64,000 nt of DNA from Aphanomyces cochlioides (taxonomy: Eukaryota; Oomycota; Saprolegniomycetes; Saprolegniales; Verrucalvaceae). Position numbers and translations under genes: made by a program. The stretch is from assembly GCA_019828595.1 (NCBI GenBank), contig JAHQRK010000012.1, positions 1,550,001 through 1,614,000 of the forward strand. Direction: 5' to 3'. Numbering within the stretch: position 1 is the first letter of the stretch; each line of letters begins with the position of its first letter. The notes under the pieces were generated by a model. The model was given only the letters and a program-made list of their open reading frames with translations. It did not search any database and had not been told where the DNA came from. Positions 55,894-64,000 of this stretch are shown piece by piece.

Positions 55894-57112
55894 GAGAGAT
55901 CTTGCATCGCATCGTCTGCTCGATACAAGTTGGAGGAATCCATTCTTCTGATGATGACACTGCGCAGTGCTTCATCCAACACTGCTGGCGCATGGATAAT
56001 TTATCGTTCTGAGCTCCTTGATCATCGACCGTTGGATCAAACTTGTCGATCGTTGTTGCTCGTCATGGACTCTTGTCACCCGCACATCCTTCAACGACCA
56101 GGATGGAATGCCACGATACATCATGCCGTCGATTCAAGTGCCAACGACGGTCGTGCCATCTCCCAATGTTGCCAATGTCAATAGCGAGGGATTGATCCAT
56201 GCAATGTGCCGTCCTTCACCTATATTTGCTGGAGAAGCCTACAGGAGAAACAACAAGACTCCAAGTCATCGTGGGTCTGCTCTTGTGTACCATTGCGTGA
56301 CATCTGTGGTGCATGCGCGCCATCCATCTGGTCCGGGTGGGACTAAGCGAGGTACCCAGGACAGACCGTCTTGGCTAAGTGCAGTCTTGCTTTGTCGGCC
56401 ATGCAAATGCGGCGATGGTCAAGTCTTGTCATGATGGCCACCGTGCAGTAAACAAAAAAGGGACGGCGGCAACTCGTCACGGTGTCCATGCAATTCGAAC
56501 CATCGCGTATCGCTCAGTTGTTCACAAGGAGGCGTAAAGTCCAGTCCATGTTCCAACTAAGATTTCCACTCGATTGCGAGCACAGAAACCAACACAACGT
56601 CGGCTTCATGCATCCTTCAAGTGGCGTGGAAGCTACAAGAGTTTCAACTTGATCCTTGTTCACGTCTGGAGGTTCTTCAAGCGCCGTCAGTCGTGAAAAT
56701 CTCCACGACAAAGATATGTCAAACCAAACCTGGTGGCACAACAGACTGTTTCTCGCAGTATGCAGTAGGAAGAGAGCTGAACCAAGCAAGGATACACCCA
56801 GCTGCGGATTTTCCACTTGAAACTTATGGCACAGAAGTTGCTGGACGCGGCATGATGCATGGCAGGAAATTCCTCCCGCCGAAACTAGGGCCGCCGACTA
56901 CACCAACTAGCCGTCCCTCGTACTTGATGCACGCTATGAGCTAGTCGCTGATTCCATTGCTAGAGGCACGAGTTGGCTCAACGCAATGTGCGTTTCGTTG
57001 CCACTCGCATCGCTTCTACCGGGTTTGAGGAAATGATTTGTTACCTAACACAAGTTGGACAGCCTGGTCCCTCATAGTAGTGCCGAAGCATCATTTCTCA
57101 ATTTGCTTGACG
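55894..57112. other. Intergenic, no recognisable gene
   Basis: 1.2 kb of mixed composition between the glycosyltransferase and the GH62 relic. Short frames on both strands have no domain pattern; I see nothing to annotate. Confidence 0.4.
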
Positions 57113-58291
57113 ATGAAGGCTGCTGTTCTGTCTGCGTTCTTGGTCGGAGCTGCTTATGCCCAGGCGGTGCTTGGCACCAATGCGGTGGCACTGGATACAC
57201 GGGTCCCACGACTTGTGTCTCGGGCTACACGTGCACGTTCCAATCTGAATGATACTCTCAATGCACCCCAAGCACAGGCGGATCCCCAACCGTGGTGCCC
57301 AGCGGCGCGCCAACGACGGCCAAGCCCCCGAGCAACGCACCAACGACGTCCACCCCCTCGAGTGGCGGTAGTGTCTGCGATATCCCCAAGGCACCCAAGT
57401 GGAGCTCGACTGGAGCTTTGGCGTCGCCTAAATCCGGCTGGGTCTCCCTCAAGGATTTCACAACTGTGGTGTACAACGGCAAGCACATCGTGTACGGCAC
57501 GGTCTACACTGGCACGCAATGGAATTCCTTCGCCATGTCGCCATTCTCCAGCTGGTCCGACATGGCGAGCGCGACGCAGTACTCGATGCCTTTCGGTGCT
57601 CCTGCCCCGACGCTCTTTTACTTCCGTCCCAAGAGCATCTAATTCCTTGCTTACCAATGGGGATCTTACCGCTTCTCCTACCGCACGAGCACAGACCCGA
57701 CCAACGTGAATGGCTGGTCTGCTGAAAAACCATTGTTCACTGGCGCGAACCCCTCGGGCACAGACACCGGCGCGTTGGATCAAACTGTCATTGCCGACGA
57801 CAAGAACATTCACTTGTTCTTTGCTGCGGACAACGGCAAGATCTACAAGACGAGCATGCCAATTGGAAACTTCCCCGGTGCCTTCCCCACGAGCTACACG
57901 ACTGTCCTGAGCGACACTCGCGCCAACATCAACGAAGCCGTGCAAGTGTACAAGTTACAAGGCCAAAACAAATACTTGATGATCATCGAAGCCTTTGGCT
58001 CCAAGGGCGACTACTTCCGATCGTTCACGGCCCCCACGTTGGATGGTCCTTGGACTGTCCATTCTGGCAGTGAACGTGGTTTCGCTGGCAAGGACAACAG
58101 CGGTGCCACATGGACCAACTGGATCTCCCACGGTGACTTGGTCCGCACGAACCCTGATGAAACCTTCACGGTTGACCCTTGCAACCTCCAATTCTTGTAC
58201 CAAGGCTCCGATCCCAAGGTCAGCAGGTGCCTACGAGAAGTTGCCCTTCAAGCCTGCTGTCCTCACTCTCCAAAACCCTGTCCGCCTATAA
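57113..58291 (+). pseudogene. Secreted CBM1-GH62 arabinofuranosidase, dead
   Basis: The ATG at 57113 opens a signal peptide (MKAAVLSAFLVGAAYAQ). A frame change then leads into a fungal-type CBM1 (AWHQCGGTGYTGPTTCVSGY), a Pro/Ser/Thr linker and a GH62 catalytic domain ([80 protein letters not shown]). The catalytic Asp, Asp and Glu positions of GH62 are all there. It is broken by at least four events: a frameshift before the CBM, TGA at the CBM Trp/Tyr position (about 57250), TAA after RPKSI (57640), and a frameshift near 58220 before [18 protein letters not shown]62 removes arabinose from plant arabinoxylan. CBM1 is otherwise a fungal hallmark, which suggests past acquisition from fungi. Confidence 0.88.
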
Positions 58292-59299
58292 AGTGACTCG
58301 TCTTCCAAGAGGACTTTGCAGTAGTTCTTTTGTGCTAATTGCATCTCGTTTGTTGTGATTGCTGCAGTGTTTGAATGGAGAGCGCCGTGTCGACGCCGTC
58401 CTACTCCATGCAACCAGAAATCCTCATGAAATCCGACCGTGTCTGATCCCGAATCTATGGTTGTTACACATTGCAAGTACAAAAACGAGACGACATCTCA
58501 GCACTTTGAGCTTTCATGCGTCGTTGCAGCCTGTGTGACTGTAGATTCTTGTTCACTGAGTCGTTCCTCCATCCTTGCCTGGATTTTAAACAAAGAGAGT
58601 GCAGAAATACTCGATCCTTCTCTGACTGCTGATGCGAACAAGACAGACAGCAGATTATGATGCACGACTACGACTTCATCAATTCAATCGTCAAAGCTGG
58701 AGGATGAATCTCGTCCTGCAGACGAAAGAGTCGGTCCTTGCATCCTAAGCTAACCAGGCAACATGGCAAATTGGAGACAAATTAAGTGAACCACCCGTTT
58801 TGTACCTGTGATCCACGGTTGTTCTTATGACGAGCATGTTAAGCTATGGCTTGTGGGGTATTGTGGCCATGGCAGTCAGATATCTTGGATGTAGTGAACT
58901 TGCCGTTGGCGTGCCGCAATGATTGTGGCTGATACGGTTCGTTGGCCTGAACATTCGCCACTTTATCGCAATCTGTGGCGTTGGTACAAGTCGACAATGA
59001 CGATATGCACTCATTATTGGCATAGTGTTCAGTCTTCGCTGGAGCTACCACAAGTTGCCTCCAAACGACGTCTTCAATGGACAGGTTTTAGCATTGTTGC
59101 AGGGTGTACAAGCGAGAACACAAAATGGAGGACCCCATGTACAACCGATTCACCAAGTGTCAGCTATCGGTGACAGCATAGCGATGGATTCCTCAAACAC
59201 ATTGCCCCAGTACGACCCATCATCCGATCAGCATCGCATTTGCTCTGTGGATGCGGTGGCCAGCCCCACGAACGATTCTTGTGGTGTTCATAACCAAGT
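58292..59299. other. Intergenic before glycosyltransferase pseudogene
   Basis: About 1 kb with no protein-like frame of note. Homology to the tandem glycosyltransferase begins near 59300. Confidence 0.4.
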
Positions 59300-59590
59300 T
59301 GCTGCCACTGAAGATCACCGTCGTATTGACGAGCCGTCACGTTGGATTAAAGCACAAGACGCCAAGACCACCTACTCCATGTTCGACATCGCGCTCAGTG
59401 ACGAAGAGAGAGCTACAATCCAAGCAGCATTAGATGCTGTGCGTGCTAGCCAAGAATTTTCCGTTGCTCGTGACACCACTCCCCGTCAACCGCTTCATTC
59501 CACGCTCAGTCTGGTTCACATGCGAGTCTTCGCTCCAAACAGCGAACTGCTTTTCCTCAGACTCATGCGAGGCGGAAGGCGATGGGCATA

Positions 59591-61124
59591 CAGTGGTGGA
59601 AGTAATGATATGCCAGTGTGGTTTATCACTCGCAGCTATCGATAAATCAACTCAATAACTAAATGAATGATACACAGTGTTGAATTGATCATACACAAGC
59701 GAGGAAAGTACTTGCGGCACCAACAACTTCAGTTTTCACCGAGCAACACGCACGAATGTATAAAGGCCAAAGAAAAAATGATATGCCAGTCACAACGAAA
59801 ATGTTGATTAGTACTTAATCTTTGAACCACGACTAGCTACAACCATTTCGCATCGCCTAGTCATGCTATCAACGAGTTTCTTCAACAAAGACAAGTCGAT
59901 CTCATCCCAAACTCGACGGATGCAAGCCTTCAGATCCGCCTTGTTCGAAAATTGTCGTTTTCCGTTGTCGTAAACTCTTCGGGACATAATCCCCCATAAG
60001 TTCTCGATCGGATTTAAGTCCGGAGACTTAGCTGGCCACTTGATGGTTTCAATCGAGACATGGGGCTCCGCAAACCATTCCGAAACTGACTTCGCCGTGT
60101 GAATCGAGGCGTTGTCTTGTTGGAAACGAAAGTCATTCCCGTGATGGAAATGAGCAAACGGCAGCAAAAAATTGGAAAGCGTATCGATATACGCTTCCGA
60201 ATCTTGCTTGCCTTCAAGGAAGACAAGATCAGACTTGCCTTTGGAGCTAAATGCTCCCCAAACCATGACACCCCCACCGCCATTCTGGCGCTTCGAGAAG
60301 TGCTCACGGCGGCGAGACAGGTCTGCCCAGTAATAATTGAAACCATCCGGTCCGTCGAGGTTCCATTTCTTCTCGTCGGACCAGATGATCTCATTGAACT
60401 GGTCAGCCCAGTCCCGCGCCTCAGACGCCCAAAGCACACGGGCTTTTTTGTGGGCTGGAGTCATCATCGGCGCAGCAAGTCGCTTCTTGAACTTGAGTCT
60501 GCAGCTCTTGTTGAGGAGCTGACAGACTCGACGAGGTCCAACTGGAAGAGAATGGCGCTTGATTAGTTCTGCAGCAGTGTACTTTGCAGTACACGCTGCT
60601 CGAATCATTCGGCGGTGGAGGGCGTCGTCGACAGTTGGGCGGCGGCCTGTTGATCGGGCCGTTCCATACGACCCATGATCACGTAGGAAGCCTCGCACAC
60701 AACCACGAGATCGTTTGATCTCGTTGGCTATGTACGAGATTGTTTTGCCTTCACGGCGGAGGACGAGAATTTCGATCTTCTCGTCGTCCGTCAAAGGGTC
60801 GCCTTTGGGCATGAACTGAGACCTAGATTGATTGCTCACATGAGGGCAAGGATTTGGGTCATCAGCATACCAGTTGTGGTGTGTGAGTCTTGAGTTGAAC
60901 GAGTCAAAACAGCAAATGAGCAAAAGTGGCATATGATTATTTCCCGCTTAAAAATCTATTCCCGCCATTTTCGCGCCTATCTGTCCACCCGAGTGCGCGG
61001 TAATGTCAGCTGAAGCCAGTACAAACTAGTTGCTTTGATTGATGCAAACTTCTCGTTTTAATAACCAATCAAAACATCAATATAGCTGGATTTGCAGGGT
61101 GGCATATCATTACTTCCACCACTG
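59591..61124 (-). mobile_element. Tc1/mariner element B, apparently intact
   Basis: 1534 bp with TA on each side, inserted in the glycosyltransferase pseudogene. Ends: CAGTGGTGGAAGTAATGATA followed by TGCCA, and its complement at 61100-61124. Inner copies of the same core (AAAAAATGATATGCCA near 59775, TGGCATATGATTATTTCCCG near 60930) lie about 180 bp inside each end, the IR/DR layout of Sleeping Beauty-type elements. Confidence 0.92.
59808..60812 (-). CDS. Tc1/mariner transposase, DD36E, intact frame
   Basis: 334 residues from MPKGDPLTDDEKIEI. An in-frame ATG at 60932 would add 40 residues, but that start lies in the inner terminal repeat and copy A begins at the same MPKGDP. Helix-turn-helix motifs (ISYIANEIKRSRGCVRGFLR; AELIKRHSLPVGPRRVCQLL) bind the ends. 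The catalytic triad is IIWSDEKKW, FRFQQDNASIHTA and PDLNPIENLWG, with 36 residues between the second Asp and the Glu, instead of 34 for Tc1 itself. No stop or frameshift is present, so this copy may still be active. Confidence 0.93.
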   Translation of the reverse strand: MPKGDPLTDDEKIEILVLRREGKTISYIANEIKRSRGCVRGFLRDHGSYGTARSTGRRPTVDDALHRRMIRAACTAKYTAAELIKRHSLPVGPRRVCQLLNKSCRLKFKKRLAAPMMTPAHKKARVLWASEARDWADQFNEIIWSDEKKWNLDGPDGFNYYWADLSRRREHFSKRQNGGGGVMVWGAFSSKGKSDLVFLEGKQDSEAYIDTLSNFLLPFAHFHHGNDFRFQQDNASIHTAKSVSEWFAEPHVSIETIKWPAKSPDLNPIENLWGIMSRRVYDNGKRQFSNKADLKACIRRVWDEIDLSLLKKLVDSMTRRCEMVVASRGSKIKY

Positions 61125-61248
61125 TAGAAGGACTCGACCACAAGGCAGTGACATTCTGCATGTCGATTGCAATGCTCGTGGTGGGGCTTCCCAGTGACGT
61201 TGAAGCCTTCGCCGCGATTGCCAGATCACTTCACCAAGATGGCCACCG

Positions 61249-62211
61249 TCGGTGGTGGGGAAACCATTATGGTATTTCCATACCTTTTCCATATCGGACT
61301 ATCCCTGAGCGGGAATCAATTGTTCGTACGATCCCCTAGGGGTATTGTGTTTCACATGGACCACTCCTAAGGATGGACTGATGGTGTCGGGACAAGGCAA
61401 TAATGGCTTATGGCGAAACCAACGGTTAAAAGAGGCCATAGGTAAACATTCCGTTGAGATCAATTTGTATGTCTATGGAAGTGCAACAACAACAGTGTCA
61501 ACCATTCTTGAAGTCAGTGAGCTTAATCCAATCGCTTCATTGTCGGAGTTTCTGGCAATTGAATGGTTCGATTGGGCACCAAGTAGGATGAACTCTATCT
61601 ACGTCACTCATTGTGCAATAGTCAACATGGCAAAAGGTCCAACTCTGAATATGCGGGATGGTTTATTGATGGAAAAACGATGCCGCATTGAAGAAAGCTC
61701 GCTCAATTGCTACATTGATTTGAAATTCATCCCGCCAACTTTCAGTCTTGTCGAACGCTTGTTTTCTCTTGCGAAGTTGGTGAAAAGTTATCGTCGCATG
61801 CGTATGTTGCCTCTTCACTTGGAGATGCTAACCTTTCTCTCGTGCAACAAGCGTTTTTGGGGACTTGGCCAAGTCGAACAAGCCATGGAAATGAATGATT
61901 AGGATTCCCTGGTACACCTAACGACTGCATAAGCTACATAATGCATGATTTTTGTTGAAAATACAGCAATTGGAATTCACAGTGCAACTGTCCCACTTAA
62001 GAAATCATCTAAAGTACTATCCAATACGTCAATTATGCATGGCAATCTCGCTAGGTATTTCGATGCACTCCGACAAAGCAGTCCTTCGCAACTGGTTATG
62101 GACAATACACTTCAAACGCCCCTAGGTACGGCAGTGTAACTCTTGCAGCAACTTTAATAGGGCCACGCAGCTCTAATTGCTCCAATGCCGTTCTTGATAT
62201 TTTCCAATCAC
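61249..62211 (+). mobile_element. hAT derivative in the pseudogene
   Basis: 963 bp flanked by a direct duplication TGGCCACCG (61240-61248 and 62212-62220), as expected for the 8-bp target duplication of hAT elements. The open frame ending at 61902 has the hAT C-terminal pattern (LKFIPPTFSLVERLFSLAKL, LHLEMLTFLSCNKRFWGL). The N-terminal catalytic parts are missing, so it is an internally deleted, non-autonomous copy. Terminal inverted repeats are weak. Confidence 0.78.
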
Positions 62212-63351
62212 TGGCCACCGAGTCCGTCTTGCAGCAGCTTGGCGCTTTGAAGCTGTTGTTACATCGAATGGGCTGGACTTCATTCCACTTCAGGGCAACC
62301 CCACGACATGTCAAGACTGATTGGCAACTGCGTCGCTCTGGGAAACATCCTTTGGTCAAGATACCAAACCCAACATGGCTTTGATCGCTGATGATGTGTT
62401 TGCAGCATCAGCGTGGCGAGCAGTGAAAACTCCTGGCTTCAATCCTGATGTCATGGTCCACTTGCAGCTAGCAGAGCGACTGGGTGTTTCACCGCACCTG
62501 CTCTCTTGTGTCCCTCACTGCACGATGACTGACATGCCTCTTTCACCTGCAAGAGTCATGACAAATGAAGACCAACAGAGCAACTGGTTTAGTTACCTGG
62601 AGGAAGCAACCAAGTTCGTCTGGAACAATTTACGCCACGCTGCTAACAAATTGCGTGCACAAGAGCTCAGCGTCACTCCTTGGAATACGAAGCATGCTCC
62701 AGGATGGAGGCAGTGGAATGTCCCGACGAACTACTACTTGAGCTCACTTCTCCTGCCGAAACGAGAAGGCTGGGGCTGAGGCGATGAAGTCGCCGACGTG
62801 GGGTTCGTTCAGCTCGACGACAACGAACGCAAGTATGCTCCTCAACCTGAGCTGGCGGCCTTTGTAGCTCAGCATGCACTCCGCCGAGTGTACATTTCAC
62901 TACCTAGCATGAACCCAAACGTGCTCATTGGAATGGTCGAAGAGTTGGTGATGTATCGTTCAGATATCCAAGTAGTCATTGGTCTCGAGGAGCCCAAGGA
63001 TGGTCCCATGTTCCTATCCGACCGATTGTTAATCCCAGACGCATCAATTCCACTAAAATGGGTCATGGAGAACACTCACGCTGTCATTCATCAAGGAAGA
63101 GATGCACGTCTTCTTGCAGTGATTCTAAAGCAGAATAAACTATCGGTGGCAGTCCCAGTCACAGCTAGTGAAAAGCGCTGGGCTAACCACCTCCGCGAGA
63201 TGATACCCGACATGTTTTCTCCTCCTGCTGCATTGGAAAACGTCGTTGGGCATCCTGGCATGCTCGCAGAACTGGCCGCAAAGCGAAAAGCGGCGGTCGA
63301 AGCCAATGTTCCTTCGATTTGGAGCCACCATGTTGTCTTGGAGAGCAACCA

Positions 63352-63766
63352 GGTAAAGTAGTGAAAATAAGTATGTGACAGTCGAGATATGATGATCCAA
63401 ATCACTTTCAACTTGTGAATAAACATCAACACAAGCATCCACGTAGTTGTCATTATGAAAAGGTCGATGGACGGCAGAGGCACAACACAAACAAGAACGG
63501 AACTTTGGCAAAACGCCAGGAAATGGAAAGTGAAAGTCTGGCTCTTGCTCAAACTGTCAGGTTCTCCAAGCAACCACTCGCCAGTGGTTGGTGCCTTCCA
63601 AGCACTCCCTTTCGCTTGGATTATACAGTACAATGATACTTAGCTACAACTTTTGTCACACTCGCATGTTCGGCTTCCGCAGACACAGCCACTCATCCGG
63701 ACAGCTATGGCTTGAGAGCTCGAGCATCTTGAAATGCTCATACCTCCCCGTCAACCATAGCTTCTT
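63352..63766. other. Junction between pseudogene and copia fragment
   Basis: About 415 bp with no recognisable coding sequence. It may include the 3' end or LTR of the copia element, but no LTR pair can be seen within the window. Confidence 0.3.
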
Positions 63767-64000
63767 ACATACTCGCCGAGCCATGTTGGGGAAACATCCC
63801 CTCTTTTCCTGACACGTCAATGTTTGGTCTTTGGCGCTGTTGACAGTCCATGTCAAGAATTGATTTCGTATCCACGATTCCGATTTCAGTCTTCATTGCC
63901 AAGAATCGTTCTCTAGAGAGACCTTTCGTGTTTATGTCGGCTAAATTAGAGTCTGATGCCACAATAGAGAGTTTGCGCAAATTGTGATTATACTATAGAC
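63767..64000 (-). pseudogene. Ty1/copia polyprotein 3' end (RNase H tail), partial
   Basis: The minus strand enters from the right edge with the classic end of a copia RNase H domain: LSIVASDSNLADINTKGLSR, ERFLAMKTEIGIVD, where 'N.ADI.TK.L.R.RF' is the family signature. It continues about 40 residues to a stop near 63767. The rest of the element lies outside the window. Confidence 0.75.

Larger units (their letters stand above)
59300..63351 (+). pseudogene. Partial copy of the tandem glycosyltransferase, nested with two transposons
   Basis: Three blocks align in order with the linker and second unit of the gene at 52111: 59300-59590 (RRIDEPSRWIKAQDAK, ALSDEERATIQAALDAVRAS, then frameshift), 61127-61248 (VTFCMSIAMLVVGLPSDVEA), and 62221-63351 (SAWRAVKTPG, EDQQSNWFSYLEEATKFVW, FVAQHALRRVYISLP). 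The gaps are exactly the Tc1/mariner element and the hAT insertion. Further damage: a frameshift before 59590, one before 62320 and a TGA at about 62777. Homology stops at 63351, before the last 180 residues. The first, catalytic unit is absent. Confidence 0.9.

Noticed and set aside
58839..59051. 70-codon minus-strand Cys-containing frame as a secreted peptide
   Set aside because: No signal peptide and no family pattern; most likely a chance frame.
1..64000. CRISPR arrays, bacterial operons, rRNA genes
   Set aside because: None seen; the repeats present are minisatellites and transposon ends, and the genes have spliceosomal introns.

Overview
The window looks like nuclear DNA of an oomycete, most likely a saprolegnialean (Aphanomyces-like) one. 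The evidence is very short GT..TAG introns (about 39-57 bp), genes packed so that convergent stop codons lie 10-28 bp apart, cilium/zoospore and secretory-pathway genes typical of flagellated stramenopiles, and a fungal-style CBM1-GH62 relic. The lineage is an inference from gene content and structure; no search was run.

Left part (1-33.3 kb) is compact housekeeping DNA: a truncated nephrocystin-4 gene (-), a CCAAT-rich divergent promoter, organellar cysteinyl-tRNA synthetase (+), ERGIC3/ERV46 rebuilt from 13 tiny exons (+), two eIF2-gamma genes in tandem (the first with a broken G3 motif), CHMP7-like ESCRT-III (-), two coiled-coil proteins in convergent orientation, an RCC1-repeat protein that runs into a UBR-type zinc finger (+), a CCT-motif nuclear protein (-), VPS39 of the HOPS complex (+), a WW/WH2 actin-binding-type protein (-), a divergent pair of TPR-J co-chaperones (ER P58IPK/DNAJC3, and a cytosolic DNAJC7-like protein with a Cys-rich insert), and a PTPMT1-like phosphatase (-). 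ERV46, VPS39, CHMP7 and P58IPK all serve the endomembrane system but are not an operon-like unit.

33.3-37.8 kb is a transposon graveyard: two copies of a TA-flanked MITE bracket a hAT remnant split by a Tc1/mariner element. A CSRNP-like gene and the snoRNP component UTP12/WDR3 follow (37.8-41.5 kb). 41.5-52 kb is again mobile DNA: a broken PIF/Harbinger transposase with its convergent Myb/SANT-like partner, then a 6.2-kb Mutator-like element with 56-bp terminal inverted repeats, a decayed transposase, two related 24-bp minisatellites and a second, multi-exon cargo gene.

52-64 kb carries an intronless 1260-residue protein with two fused GT-B glycosyltransferase units (the second without the usual donor-site motif), a CBM1-GH62 arabinofuranosidase pseudogene, and a decayed partial copy of the double glycosyltransferase that has been hit by an apparently intact Tc1/mariner element (DD36E) and by a hAT derivative. 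The window ends in the 3' part of a Ty1/copia element. The strongest candidates for something new are the RCC1-UBR fusion, the GTPase-defective eIF2-gamma paralogue, the tandem glycosyltransferase and its nested pseudogene, the MULE cargo gene, and the telomere-like boxes shared by two housekeeping promoters.
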